A DNA stretch of 64,000 nt from Pseudonocardia endophytica (GCF_004339565.1 NZ_SMFZ01000001.1:1116001-1180000); one strand, 5' to 3'. Positions 16,182-25,417 are shown, counted from the first letter of the stretch. Numbers and translations: made by a program. Notes: generated from the letters alone by a model not told the origin.

Positions 16182-18572
16182 TCAGCCGTACGTGTACTCG
16201 AGGCCGTCGGTGGGCGACTCCGGGATCGGCGGCGACGTCGGGTACTCGGTGAAGCCCTCGGGGAACGGCTCCTCGTGCAGGAGCGGGGTGTACTCCGGCT
16301 CCTTCCCGGTCGCCTTGCGCCATGCGCACACGACGGCCGCCATCGTGGCGGGCACGCCGGCCTCGCCGGCACCGCCCGGATCCGGGAAGTCCGAGTCGTC
16401 CACGACGACGATGTTCATCTCGGGCGGGGTGTTCCACTGCCGGGTGTAGAAGAAGTTGTCCCAGCTGGCCTCGACGAAGTGCCCGTCCTTGAGGTGCAGC
16501 CCGCCGGTCAGGGCCCAGCCGATCCCGTCGTTGATGCCGCCCATCATCTGCGCCTCGTAGCCCAGCGGGTTGAGCAGCAGACCGGGGTCGACGACGAAGG
16601 TGACCTTGGTGACCCTCGGCCCCGTGCGACCGGAACGGACCTTCCGGTTCACCGTCTCCGGCCGGCAGTCGAGCTCGACCACGCAGGCCATGGCGGCCTT
16701 GTACTCCTGGTGGACGGCGATGCCCTGGGCCGTGCCGGGCTCCATCGACTTGCCCCAGTCGGCCTCCTCGGCCGCCCGGTCGAGCACCTTCTTCAGACGG
16801 GCGTTCTTGATGAACTCGGCCCGGAACTCGTAGGGGTCCTTACCCAGCTGGTCGGCGATCCGGTCCACCATGACCTCGCGGGCGGTGCAGGTGTCCGGGC
16901 CGTACACGTTGCGGGTCGAGCCGGTGTTGAAGCCGGACTCGACCTCGTTCATCACGGCGGTGTTGACGCCGAAGTTGTACGGCGTGGTCACCGAGATGTT
17001 CCAGAAGGCCTCGGAGATGCCCAGGTTCCCGCCCGGAGCCTTGATCGCCTGCGAGGTGATCATCTCGGCGAAGCCCTCGTCGACCTCCATGTTGGTGCCG
17101 GTGTAGCGGAGCTCGAAGCTCGCCACCGCGTCCTTGGTGACGACGGCCCGGATCCGGGTGGTGCACAGCGGCTTCACCCGGCCCTGCCGGCAGTCGTTGG
17201 CGCGGTCCCACATCAGCTTCACCGGGCGGCCGAACGCCTTGGCGGCCTCGGAGGCCTCCTGGACGTGGTCGTTGAACAGCCTGCGACCGAACGAGCCACC
17301 GCCGGGCACGACGTGGAACGTGACCGCGTTCATCGGGATCCCGAGCTTCTGGGCCACGATCTTCTGGCCGGCGATCGGGCTCTTGGCCGGGGCCCAGACC
17401 TCGGCCTTGCCGTCCTTGAAGTCGACGATCGCGCAGTTCGTCTCCAGCGCTGAGCCGTTGCGGGCGTGGTGGACGAAGGACTGCTCGAGCGTCGTGCCGA
17501 CCACCGACGGCACGGCCAGCGGAAGCTCGGCGGCGCGCAGCTCGCTCACGACGTCGGCATCGGACTTGCCGGCCAACGTGCCGGGGGCCCAGTCGACCTG
17601 CAGCGCGTTCACGGCGTCGAACGCCTGGCCGGTCGTCCTGGCCCCGACGGCGATGCCGTTGCCGATCATCTCGACCGCCTCGACGCCGGGCATCCCGCGG
17701 ACCTCGTCGATGTTCGCCGGGGTGCCGTTCGGGAAGCCATTCAGGTCGGGCGCCCTGCAGATCACCGTGTGCAGCGCGTCCGGGACCTGGATGTCCATCG
17801 TGAACTGCTTCTTGCCGGTCACCATGGCGCGCGCGTCGTCCTTGCCCCGCGACTTGCCGAGGATCGTGAAGTCGTTCTTCTCCTTCAGGACGACCTCGAC
17901 CGCCTTGGTGACGGGGCTGGCGGCCTTCTCGGCCAGCTCGCCGAACGGCAGCGCCCGGCCCGCGGTGTCCACGACCGTGAGGCCCGCGGTCTGCAGCGTC
18001 CGCTTGTCCTGACCCAGCTGGGCCGCGGCGGCGTCGAGCAGCGCGCCCTTCGCGATCGCGGCAGCGACCCGGACCGGCGAGTAGATGGAGTAGGTCGCGC
18101 TGGAGCCGCCGGTGAGCTGGTTGAAGACCAGCTCGGGGCGGGCATCCGCGAGCGTGACGTTGACCTGCTCCGGCTCGATGCCCATCTCCTCGGCGATGAT
18201 CATCGCGAAGGAGGTCATGATGCCCTGGCCGTTGTCCGAGCGCGGCAGCGCGAACGAGACCGTGCCGTCCCTCTCGACGACGACCTTGAGCAGGCCGTTG
18301 GTCGGGCGGCAGGCGTCGCGGTAGCTGTCCACGAACTCGTAGAGCTCCGCGGGCTGCGGCGGCGACGGGATCGCCGCGGCGGACGCGTTCGGGGCGCCGA
18401 AGGCACTCCCGGCGTCGAACAGGCTCTGTCGACCGATCTCGGCAGCGACGACCAGCGTCGGTGCGGCGATGATGTAGCCGAGGAACTTCCTGCGGCTGAC
18501 GTCCTTGTGGTGGGGAGCTTCGTCCTCGGAGCGGGGGCGGGGACGAAGCAGTGGCGCGCGATGAGCGGGCAT
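16182..18572 (-). CDS. Molybdopterin-binding hydroxylase large subunit, Tat-exported
   Basis: A 796-residue large subunit of the xanthine oxidase superfamily, IorB-like. A twin-arginine signal, VSRRKFLGYIIAA, is near residue 26. Later motifs include VVPGGGSFGRR, contacting the cofactor, and GGAGEAGVP near residue 740, holding the catalytic Glu. There is no FAD subunit gene, which fits the isoquinoline-oxidoreductase branch using cytochrome or quinone acceptors. The small subunit has no signal and is probably co-exported. Substrate (an aldehyde or N-heterocycle) is inferred. Confidence 0.9.
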   Translation of the reverse strand: MPAHRAPLLRPRPRSEDEAPHHKDVSRRKFLGYIIAAPTLVVAAEIGRQSLFDAGSAFGAPNASAAAIPSPPQPAELYEFVDSYRDACRPTNGLLKVVVERDGTVSFALPRSDNGQGIMTSFAMIIAEEMGIEPEQVNVTLADARPELVFNQLTGGSSATYSIYSPVRVAAAIAKGALLDAAAAQLGQDKRTLQTAGLTVVDTAGRALPFGELAEKAASPVTKAVEVVLKEKNDFTILGKSRGKDDARAMVTGKKQFTMDIQVPDALHTVICRAPDLNGFPNGTPANIDEVRGMPGVEAVEMIGNGIAVGARTTGQAFDAVNALQVDWAPGTLAGKSDADVVSELRAAELPLAVPSVVGTTLEQSFVHHARNGSALETNCAIVDFKDGKAEVWAPAKSPIAGQKIVAQKLGIPMNAVTFHVVPGGGSFGRRLFNDHVQEASEAAKAFGRPVKLMWDRANDCRQGRVKPLCTTRIRAVVTKDAVASFELRYTGTNMEVDEGFAEMITSQAIKAPGGNLGISEAFWNISVTTPYNFGVNTAVMNEVESGFNTGSTRNVYGPDTCTAREVMVDRIADQLGKDPYEFRAEFIKNARLKKVLDRAAEEADWGKSMEPGTAQGIAVHQEYKAAMACVVELDCRPETVNRKVRSGRTGPRVTKVTFVVDPGLLLNPLGYEAQMMGGINDGIGWALTGGLHLKDGHFVEASWDNFFYTRQWNTPPEMNIVVVDDSDFPDPGGAGEAGVPATMAAVVCAWRKATGKEPEYTPLLHEEPFPEGFTEYPTSPPIPESPTDGLEYTYG

Positions 18573-18598
18573 CGTTGTCCTCTCTGTACGACTCCGGT

Positions 18599-18627
18599 TC
18601 CGAACCCAGTTGGGGAGCTGGTTCGGA
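18599..18627. promoter_or_regulatory. Inverted repeats upstream of hydroxylase operon
   Basis: TCCGAACC (18599-18606) and GGTTCGGA (18620-18627) form an 8-bp inverted repeat with a 13-bp spacer, and GGTTCCGAACC at 18596-18606 is itself palindromic. The site is 27 bp upstream of the large-subunit start, where an operator would act. The GAF-LuxR regulator is one possible binder. Confidence 0.4.
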
Positions 18628-18997
18628 CGTCCGGCCTGCTTGGAGCGGACAACGACGTTCCGGTGGGGGCAGACACGCTCCGGATGTGCAGGATTCGACC
18701 ATCTGGGCCCTTTTCGACGCCTGCTTCACGCCGCACGGATCAACGATTACCGGGGTTTGATCACGCGCAGAAGGGGCACCCGGCGGAATCGGTCCGCAGA
18801 TGCGGATTACCGGAGGAGCTCCCGCCCACCCACATGCGGGGGTGGCGCCTGAACGCCGGACTGTGGTGAGGCTATCCAAACGAAAGCTTGGGTGCCGATG
18901 GCGTCTGCCGCTCCTGGGTCAGATCGGCTCGCGACGGTGCGGCGTTACGCCCACCGGATCCGCCATCATGCGCCGGACAGCGCGAGACCCGGGGCCG

Positions 18998-19111
18998 GGC
19001 TACCTCGGCCATGCACTCGGCGTCGCCGACGTGCTCGGGGTCCTGTTCGGCGAGTCCGGCTACATCACCGGCGCGACGTACGGCGCGAACGGCGGCTCGC
19101 ACATCCACCGA
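18998..19111 (+). pseudogene. Remnant of a short-chain dehydrogenase C-terminus
   Basis: One frame reads a decayed ADVLGVLFGESGYITGATYG followed by ANGGSHIH. This matches the end of FabG-like SDR proteins (VxFLxSDxxGYITGAxxxVNGG). There is no SDR start, cofactor motif or YxxxK catalytic motif before it and no stop right after, so it is a fragment. The rest of 18,628-19,126 holds nothing else that I can identify. Confidence 0.5.
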
Positions 19112-19126
19112 GCCGCCGCTCCCGCC

Positions 19127-20299
19127 CTACGTGCGGCTCTTGCGCTCCTCGGCGTAGCGGTCGGTGGCCGCCTGCAACGCGTCCGCCTGCTTGGAGTTGA
19201 GCTCGTCCCAGCGGGAGCGGGCGTAGCGCTCGGCCGCCAGCGTGCGGTCGGCCGAACGCTGGAACTTCGGCATGACCTGGTCGGCGAACAGCTCGTAGTG
19301 CCGCCGCACCGCGTCCGGACGCGCCCATTCGTGCGCCATCATCAGATAGGCACCGAAGCCGCCGTTGGACTGCTTGTACATCGTGTCGATCATCGCGACG
19401 GCGTCGTCCGGCGTACCGATCAGGCCGACCCCGGACTCGTTGACCCAGGCGATCCGCTCCTCGAGCGTGTCGCCGAGCGGGTGGAACTGCGGCGCCGCCG
19501 CCGTCTTCTGCAGGTAGTCGAACCAGTCCTCGATGCCGTACTCGACGTCGCGCAGGGCCTGTTCCCTCGTCTCCGCGATGTGCATCGGGCCGACCAGGCG
19601 CCAGCCGGAACGGTCGCACGGCTTGCCGTGGCGCGCGGCCTCCTCCTCGACGACGTCCCAGTGCAGGGCGAGCAGGTCCAGGTCCCCGACCAGCGTGGCG
19701 CCGACCGACAGGAGCGACAGGCCGTGCTTGCCCGCGATCCGCGGCCCGGACGGCGACGCGATGGCCGCGACGCCGATCTCGAAGCACGGGTCGGAGTACG
19801 GCATGAGCTGGCACCGGGCGTCGACGAGGTTGTACCGGGCCGTCTTGTGCGTGACCGGCTCGTCGGTGGTCAGCAGCTGCATGAGGACGTCGGTGTCCTC
19901 CTCGAGCGCGGGACGCTGCTCCGACGGGTCGATGCCGATCATCGCCGCATCGGTCGGGAGCGCGCCAGGGCCGAGGCCGAGCATGAACCGGCCACGGGTC
20001 AGGTGGTCGAGCAGCAGCGCACGGTCGGCCACCCACAGCGGGTTGTGGTACGGCAGCGAGAGCACCCCGGTGCCGAGCCTGATGTGCTCGGTCTTCGCGG
20101 CCACGTGTCCGATGAAGATCTCCGGCGACGCGATCAGCTCGGCACCGCACGAGTGGTGCTCGCCCAGCCACGCCTCGTCGTACCCGAGCCGGTCCAGGAG
20201 CTGGATCGTCTCGATGTCCCGCTGGAAGGCCGTCGTCGGGTTCTGCCCGACCTTCGCGTGGAACGGGGCCATGAAGATGCCGAAGCGCAGACGCGACAT
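19127..20299 (-). CDS. Luciferase-like monooxygenase, limonene-monooxygenase type
   Basis: A 390-residue full-length luciferase-like flavin monooxygenase. RFGIFMAPFH, YDEAWLGEHHSCGAELIAS, RLGTGVLSLPYHNPLWVADR and GRFMLGLGPGALPTDAAMIG follow the pattern of the limonene 1,2-monooxygenase-like group. It needs reduced FMN from a reductase. It stands alone after a region of decayed sequence. Actual substrate unknown. Confidence 0.88.
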   Translation of the reverse strand: MSRLRFGIFMAPFHAKVGQNPTTAFQRDIETIQLLDRLGYDEAWLGEHHSCGAELIASPEIFIGHVAAKTEHIRLGTGVLSLPYHNPLWVADRALLLDHLTRGRFMLGLGPGALPTDAAMIGIDPSEQRPALEEDTDVLMQLLTTDEPVTHKTARYNLVDARCQLMPYSDPCFEIGVAAIASPSGPRIAGKHGLSLLSVGATLVGDLDLLALHWDVVEEEAARHGKPCDRSGWRLVGPMHIAETREQALRDVEYGIEDWFDYLQKTAAAPQFHPLGDTLEERIAWVNESGVGLIGTPDDAVAMIDTMYKQSNGGFGAYLMMAHEWARPDAVRRHYELFADQVMPKFQRSADRTLAAERYARSRWDELNSKQADALQAATDRYAEERKSRT

Positions 20300-20359
20300 G
20301 GGATGCCTTCCGGGAGCGACGATGCTCGGACCGAGCCAGCGTCACCGGACCCGACGGCA

Positions 20360-21205
20360 TGTGTCAAGGATCACATACGGCCCGAACTTCCCTTGTCCAC
20401 CTGGGCGTTCGGCCGGATCGCCGAGCGCAAACCCGCACCTGCCGCAACGGGCGAGCGCGCGCCGTCGTCGGACTCCACGTCGTGCGCCCTGACGACCCGC
20501 ATGATCAGCGCGGTCGCGGCCTCGGGAGCGGCGTCGGCGCGCGCAATCGTCAGGAACGCGCCGGACAGCGGCACGGAGCGGAACCACGTGTGCCCGCGCA
20601 GCCGGTGCTCGCCCCCGCCCCACCGGTGTGGCCACAGTGGACGCCCGCCGGAGGCCGGAGCCCGACTGCTTCTCGGTGGCCGCGATCGCGATCACCGCGC
20701 CGCGCCTGCCGTCCACCGGGATCGACATCGGGTCTGGCTCGGTCGACGGCACGGCGCGCTCCCACCGTCCGATCACCTCGCGGTCCACGCCGTCCCGCCA
20801 CGCGATCGTCCCGACCTCGTGCACGGTGGCCCCGCGGCCCCCGGCACGAGGACGCGGTGATCGGCTTCCCGGCAGCGTCGACGGACAGACTTGTCCGCCG
20901 GGACTGCCGGGGACCCGATCACGCCGCGACCGGCCGTGCGCCCGCGCAGCAGATCGCGCCGCTCAGCTCGTTCCGGTCGGTCACGCAGTCCACGACGGAC
21001 GACGTCGTCGGGCGGATCTCCGGGCAGCTCGCCCCGACCAGGGCGGCCGGGGCGATGGCGATCCGCACGTCGGTTGCCGGACCGCACGGCACGAACGGTC
21101 CCCGGGGCGACGCCGCCGGCCGGACCCGTCGGTGCCGTCCGTGTCGTGCCGTCCCCCAGTGCCGCAGACCGGCCTCGCGCATGAGCGGCACGACGGCCTC
21201 GCCGA
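20360..21205 (-). other. Region without an intact gene, possibly decayed coding sequence
   Basis: The minus strand has protein-like pieces in different frames: one around 20,640-20,830 (HEVGTIAWRDGVDREVIG), one at 20,371-20,600 (SGAFLTIARADAAPEAATAL), and one at 20,919-21,100 (EIRPTTSSVVDCVTDRNE). None is complete and they do not join without frameshifts. I cannot name a family. It is either a degraded gene or misleading GC-rich open sequence. Confidence 0.3.
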
Positions 21206-21212
21206 CGGAGCG

Positions 21213-21509
21213 TCACGGTCGCAGGGCGACCATCCCGTCGACCACGACCACGTCGTGCTCCGGCAGTCCGGACGGCGACGGGCCGCCCGCCACCGAGCCG
21301 TCGGTGATCCGGAAGCGGCTGCCGTGGCAGAGGCAGTTGACCGTCCCGGCCGCGATCGAGCGCACGACGCACTCGCGGTGCGGGCAGACGGCACCGAACG
21401 CGCGGAACTCACCCTCGGCGGGCTGCGTCACGACGACGCCCCTGTCCCGCAGGATCACACCACCGCCGACCGGCACGTCCGCGACGGCCACCATCGGCTC
21501 GGGTTCCAC
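21213..21509 (-). CDS. Rieske-type 2Fe-2S ferredoxin
   Basis: A 98-residue Rieske protein. CPHREC (Cys42, His44, Cys47) and CLCHGSRF (Cys59, Cys61, His62) give the two Cys and two His cluster ligands. The extra Cys pair (47/61) is placed as the disulfide of the bc1/b6f-type Rieske fold. GTG 21509 is the outer start, and ATG 21494 is an alternative. It is too small to be an oxygenase and is probably an electron carrier. It follows a 38-residue peptide gene by 37 bp. Confidence 0.85.
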   Translation of the reverse strand: MEPEPMVAVADVPVGGGVILRDRGVVVTQPAEGEFRAFGAVCPHRECVVRSIAAGTVNCLCHGSRFRITDGSVAGGPSPSGLPEHDVVVVDGMVALRP

Positions 21510-21546
21510 CGCGACAGGGTCCCGCCGCGGACCGCCCCGGGCAACG

Positions 21547-21663
21547 TCAGACGTCCGCGTCCTCGTGCAGGTCGAGGAGATCGTCCAGGTCCGCCGCGGT
21601 GTCCAGGTCGATCGGCCCCACGGACGGATCGTCGTCGACGACAGCGTCGGGCACTGCGGACAT
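21547..21663 (-). CDS. 38-residue acidic peptide
   Basis: MSAVPDAVVDDDPSVG starts at ATG 21663 with GGAGG exactly 5 bp upstream, one of the best ribosome sites in the window. The peptide is very acidic (LDTAADLDDLLDLHEDADV end), with no Cys and no membrane segment. Its position before the Rieske gene on the same strand suggests a shared transcript. It might be a short regulatory or precursor peptide, but no family is recognised. Confidence 0.5.
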   Translation of the reverse strand: MSAVPDAVVDDDPSVGPIDLDTAADLDDLLDLHEDADV

Positions 21664-21765
21664 CGGGACCTCCGAGGGTCGACGTGTGTCCACGGTCCAC
21701 CGCCGGTGCCCCGACGTCATCGGCAGAAGTGCGTAGTGCGATGCCTGCCCCGGCATGCTGAGCCG

Positions 21766-22497
21766 ATGAACCACCCGGAGCCCGTGCGCGCCGTCGCACC
21801 CGGCGTGCCACCGCCGCTGCTGTCCCGGCAGAGCTGGCGGGACGTGACGTTCCTGCACTGGGCGGTGGAACCGTCGCGCGTCGCACCGCTGCTCCCGGCC
21901 GGTGTGCGCCCGGACGTCCACGACGGACGGACGTGGGTCGGGCTGGTGCCGTTCCGGATGGTCGGCGCCGGCTTCGGGCGCGGTCCGGCCGTGCCGTGGG
22001 CGGGCACGTTCTGCGAGACGAACGTGCGCCTGTACTCGGTGGACCGCGACGGGACGCGCGGCGTCGTGTTCCTCGGCCTCGACGCGGAACGCCTCGCCGT
22101 CGTGCTCGGTGCGCGTGCCGTGTTCGGGCTCCCCTACCGCTGGGCGCGGATGCGCATCGACACCGACGGCGGCGACCGCACGTACACCGCGTCGAGCCGG
22201 TGGCCGGGCACGCGTTTCCGCGGCCGGATCCGCATCCGCCCCCGCGACGGCGTGCTGGACGGCCCGCTCGACCGGTTCCTCACCGCGCGCTGGGGTCTGC
22301 ACGTCGCCCACCTCGGGCGCACCTGGTACGTGCCGAACGAGCACGAGCCGTGGCCGCTGCGCGCGGCGACGGTCCTCGAACTCGACGGCGGCCCGCTCGC
22401 GTCGGTGGGCTTCGGTGACCTGACCGACCGCCCACCGGAGCACGTCGCGTTCGCCGACGGCGTCGACGTCCGGTTCGGCATGCCACGTCGGGTCTGA
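21766..22497 (+). CDS. DUF2071 (YqjF-like) protein
   Basis: A 243-residue protein. The start QSWRDVTFLHWAVEPSRVAP, then LLPAGVRPDVHDGRTWVGLV, and FCETNVRLYSVDRDG followed by GVVFLGLDAERL, are the marks of the DUF2071/YqjF family, which has an acetoacetate decarboxylase-like fold. Function is unknown. It is divergent from the acidic peptide gene with a 100-bp gap that probably holds both promoters. Confidence 0.85.
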   Translation: MNHPEPVRAVAPGVPPPLLSRQSWRDVTFLHWAVEPSRVAPLLPAGVRPDVHDGRTWVGLVPFRMVGAGFGRGPAVPWAGTFCETNVRLYSVDRDGTRGVVFLGLDAERLAVVLGARAVFGLPYRWARMRIDTDGGDRTYTASSRWPGTRFRGRIRIRPRDGVLDGPLDRFLTARWGLHVAHLGRTWYVPNEHEPWPLRAATVLELDGGPLASVGFGDLTDRPPEHVAFADGVDVRFGMPRRV

Positions 22498-22539
22498 CGC
22501 GCCGCGCGGCACGTCGACCCGGACGCGCGCCGCGCTGAA

Positions 22540-22880
22540 ACAGCTCGTGCCGGGCCCGGCGCACGCTGATCCGGCTCGTGCCGGGCCCGGCGCGCTGACC
22601 CGGCCGACACGCACCGGCCGGGGGAACGCGCACGCCCAGACGCACGCGTTCCCCGGACCAGCGCGCGATCGCCGACCCAGCGCGCGTCCCCCGAACCCGG
22701 GCGCACTCCGCCGATCAGCGGGCGTCCCCCGAACCCGAGCGCGCTCCCCGGATCAGCGCGCGGGCCGCACCACGACGCTCGGCGGACCCGCCAGACGCTC
22801 ACCGGCCGGGAGAACGCGCACGCCCCGACGCACGCGTCCCCCGAACCCGAGCGCGATCGCCGGATCAGCGCGCGTTCGAC
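22540..22880. repeat. Imperfect GC-rich repeats between convergent genes
   Basis: GCTCGTGCCGGGCCCGGCGC occurs twice, near 22,544 and 22,569. A longer block containing GAACGCGCACGCC and CCCCGAACCCGAGCGCG recurs near 22,621, 22,690 and 22,810. No gene is visible. The repeats fill the gap between the convergent DUF2071 and DUF4232-like genes. Confidence 0.6.
22621..22654. terminator. Hairpin between convergent genes
   Basis: GGGGAACGCG (22621-22630) pairs with CGCGTTCCCC (22645-22654) across a 14-nt loop. It could end transcription of the DUF2071 gene and also act on the opposite strand. Confidence 0.45.
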
Positions 22881-22884
22881 CGGG

Positions 22885-23406
22885 TCAGGCCGGCTCGACC
22901 GGACCGATCTGCGTGCCCCCGTCGACGCCGAGCGGACCGTTCGCGCCGGCGACGCCGGGGATCTCCCCGTCCGGGGCCTGCAGCGTGAAGGTCACCTCGT
23001 TCGCGCTCGCCGGGCCGGGGCTCGACGGCACCTGGATGTCGAACGCGACCGGTGCGCCCGGCCCGAACGCGACCGGCGTCGACTGGTCGCCGTACGACGT
23101 GGCGTCGACGGCGCGCGGCGAGCCGTTCAGGCTGAAGCCGACGCCGGTCGGCGAGCCCTGCAGCAGGCACGGTGACGTGCCGGGCGCCGCGGTGAGCACG
23201 ACCCGGTAGTGGGCGTGCCCCGCACTCGACGGTGCGGGCGTGACCACGCCGGTCTGGTTGGCCGGTCGACAGGCCGACGGCGCCGGATCGGTGTCCGATG
23301 TGGCCGGAGCCGCGACGGCCGCCCCGGCCGTTCCGACGGCGCAGGCCGCCGCTACCGTCACGGCGGCGATCGTGCGTGCAGTGGTGCGGGCGAGTCGGGT
23401 GCGCAT
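22885..23406 (-). CDS. Secreted DUF4232-like protein
   Basis: A 173-residue exported protein. The signal peptide has basic MRTRLARTTAR, a hydrophobic stretch IAAVTVAAACAVGTAGAAVA, and Ala-X-Ala cleavage near residue 33. The mature domain is an Ig-like beta domain with two Cys (CRPANQ and PCLLQG) that probably form a disulfide, typical of DUF4232 proteins of actinomycetes. Function unknown, probably at the cell surface. Confidence 0.8.
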   Translation of the reverse strand: MRTRLARTTARTIAAVTVAAACAVGTAGAAVAAPATSDTDPAPSACRPANQTGVVTPAPSSAGHAHYRVVLTAAPGTSPCLLQGSPTGVGFSLNGSPRAVDATSYGDQSTPVAFGPGAPVAFDIQVPSSPGPASANEVTFTLQAPDGEIPGVAGANGPLGVDGGTQIGPVEPA

Positions 23407-23512
23407 GGGCTGTACCTCTCTCGTTCCTCACGTCCGTCCCCCGAGCTCCCCAGCCGGAGGACGCTGACACCGGGAAAGACGCCTGCACCGCGGAACGGTT
23501 CGGCACGGGTGG

Positions 23513-23534
23513 GGTTGCTCTCTTCGGAGCAACC
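23513..23534. promoter_or_regulatory. Short hairpin in a divergent promoter region
   Basis: GGTTGCTC (23513-23520) and GAGCAACC (23527-23534) flank TCTTCG, an 8-bp perfect inverted repeat with a UUCG-type loop. It lies between the divergent DUF4232-like and DUF899 genes. It could be an operator or an RNA hairpin in the 5' leader of the DUF899 gene. Confidence 0.4.
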
Positions 23535-23654
23535 TGGACGACGCTCGCCCCTCCCCACCTGCTGCAATCTCCAAACATCGCATCCCGCGATGAGTTCTGC
23601 GGCCAGGTCGGGTCTCCCCTCCCAGCACCGGAATCCGACCTCTGTGAGGACGCC

Positions 23655-24347
23655 ATGAGCACTCCGACCACCGCCGCGCTCCCGCCCGTCGTCGACGCCG
23701 CCGCCTGGCAGAAGGAGCTCGACGCACTGCGCGCCAGGGAGAAGGCCGCGACCCGGGAGCTGGACGCGATCGCCGCACAGCGCAGGCGACTGCCGATGGT
23801 CGAGATGCCGGACTACGTGCTCGAGGGTCGGAACGGCCCGGTCCGGCTCGTCGACGCGTTCGAGGGCGCGTCCCAGCTGATCGTCTACAGCCACATGTGG
23901 CACGACGGCGCCGAGTGGCAGTGCGGCGGCTGCACCGGTTTCACGTCGCAGTTCACGCGCACCGAGTTCCTGCAGAACTACGACGCCCGCTTCGTCGTCG
24001 TCACGCAGGGCCCGATCGACGAGGCGCTGGCCTACCGCCGTCGCGTCGGAAACACGATGACCTGGTACTCCACGGCGAACAGCGAGTTCGGCAGCGACGT
24101 CGGCGCCCCTCCCGGCGGCGGGTTCGCCGTCAACGTGTTCCTGCGTGACGGCGACACCGTGTACCGCACGTGGCACTCGAACGGCCGGGGCACCGAGCAG
24201 CTGAGCCACTCGTTCGCGCTGATCGACATCCTGCCGTACGGCCGGCAGGAGGTCTGGCAGGACTCGCCGGAGGGGTGGCCGCAGAGCCCGACGTACAGCC
24301 GGTGGTCCGGTCCGGAGGAGATCGCCGCCGCCTACGGCGAGGGGTGA
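23655..24347 (+). CDS. DUF899 thioredoxin-like protein
   Basis: A 230-residue protein of the DUF899 family, thioredoxin-fold proteins of unknown activity. An N-terminal helix (ELDALRAREKAATRELDAIA) is followed by LIVYSHMWHDGAEWQCGGCT, where CGGC occupies the thioredoxin-like site, and by FAVNVFLRDGDTVYRTWHSN. ATG 23655 is preceded by GAGGA. It may be a redox protein, by fold only. Confidence 0.85.
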   Translation: MSTPTTAALPPVVDAAAWQKELDALRAREKAATRELDAIAAQRRRLPMVEMPDYVLEGRNGPVRLVDAFEGASQLIVYSHMWHDGAEWQCGGCTGFTSQFTRTEFLQNYDARFVVVTQGPIDEALAYRRRVGNTMTWYSTANSEFGSDVGAPPGGGFAVNVFLRDGDTVYRTWHSNGRGTEQLSHSFALIDILPYGRQEVWQDSPEGWPQSPTYSRWSGPEEIAAAYGEG

Positions 24348-24379
24348 GCGCCGGCACCCGGTGACCGCGGCCAACAGTC

Positions 24380-24430
24380 GGGCGGGAGCTTCTCTCGTGG
24401 TCCGTGGCTGCACCGGAGCAGCTCCCGCCC
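24380..24430 (+). terminator. Inverted repeat downstream of DUF899 gene
   Basis: GGGCGGGAGCT (24380-24390) and AGCTCCCGCCC (24420-24430) form an 11-bp stem over a 29-nt loop, 33 bp after the DUF899 stop. It is a likely terminator. Confidence 0.5.
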
Positions 24431-24550
24431 AGGCCGGGTGGCGCGCCGGCGGAGCTGGGTGGGTTGAACGAGAGCTCCGCACGCGCGCGCCGGCCGGACG
24501 GCAGCAGCTCTCGCACGACGAGTCGGCGCATGGCAGAGAGTCGGGGCGTG

Positions 24551-24609
24551 GCCGAGCAGGGTCGCGCCCGGCCGAGCAGAGCCGCGCCCGGCGAGCAGAG
24601 CCGCGCCCG
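24551..24609. repeat. Three copies of a 20-bp tandem unit
   Basis: Units begin at 24551, 24571 and 24591 with the pattern GCCGAGCAGAGCCGCGCCCG. The first has two changes and the third lacks one base. They sit just past the stop of the IclR gene in the 271-bp gap before it, which holds no gene. Confidence 0.65.
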
Positions 24610-24618
24610 GCCGGGCGC

Positions 24619-25407
24619 TCAACCGATGGCGCGGGTCTCCGGGGGGTGGCCCGCGTCGTCGTGCATCCGGCCGAGGTCGCGTTCGATCGCGACGGCCGAC
24701 GCGCGGGCGGCGGTCAGCAGGCGCGACTCCTCGTCGCCGGTCATCTGGCTCCCGAGGGCCGAGACGTGGATCGCCGCCACGACCGCGCCGATGCCGTCGC
24801 GCACCGGCACGGCGAGCCCGACGACGCCGGCGATCGCCTCCTCGCGGCTGATCGCGTGGTCCTGCTCGACGATCCGCGCGAGCTCGCGCTCCAGCTCCTC
24901 GCGGCCGGTGAGCGTGTGCCCGGTGAGCTCCGGCCGTTCCTGGGCGAACAGCTTGCGCCGCAACGACGGGTCGTGCGCGGCGAACAGCTTCCCGACCGAC
25001 GTCGCGTGCAGGTGCAGCGACTGCCCGAGGCGGATGTCCACCGAGACCGGTCGTGACCCGGGGAACCGGTCGACGTAGGCGACCCGGCGGCTGAACGGGA
25101 CGGCGAGGTAGATGTCGTCGCCGGTCTCGCGCGCCAGCTCCTGCAGGTGGCGACGGCTCAGCGCCCGCACCTCCAGCCCGTCGACGATCCGGATCCCGAG
25201 CCGCACGGCGCGCGGCCCGAGCGAGTACCGCAGGTCGTCGGTCACCGTGACGACGTCGGCGGTGACCATGCGCTGCAACAGGTTGTGACTGCTGGACAGC
25301 GGCAGGCCGAGCCGCTTGCTGATGTCGCTCACGGTCATCCCGTCCGGGCGCCCGACGAGCAGTTCGAGGACGTCGAACGTCCGCGCATATCGGTCCGTGC
25401 TGCTCAC
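24619..25407 (-). CDS. IclR-family transcriptional regulator
   Basis: A 262-residue regulator starting at GTG 25407. An N-terminal winged helix (MTVSDISKRLGLPLSSSHNL) is followed by the IclR effector domain (SLHLHATSVGKLFAAHDPSL, GVVGLAVPVRDGIGAVVAAI). It is transcribed away from a ten-gene catabolic operon, with 132 bp between starts. Three similar 17-bp motifs in that gap are the likely operators. It probably senses the pathway substrate or a CoA-free intermediate. Confidence 0.9.
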   Translation of the reverse strand: MSSTDRYARTFDVLELLVGRPDGMTVSDISKRLGLPLSSSHNLLQRMVTADVVTVTDDLRYSLGPRAVRLGIRIVDGLEVRALSRRHLQELARETGDDIYLAVPFSRRVAYVDRFPGSRPVSVDIRLGQSLHLHATSVGKLFAAHDPSLRRKLFAQERPELTGHTLTGREELERELARIVEQDHAISREEAIAGVVGLAVPVRDGIGAVVAAIHVSALGSQMTGDEESRLLTAARASAVAIERDLGRMHDDAGHPPETRAIG

Positions 25408-25417
25408 GTCCGCCAGC

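Noticed and set aside
20360..21205. Intact gene on the minus strand
   Set aside because: Plausible peptide pieces lie in different frames and none has start, stop and motif together.
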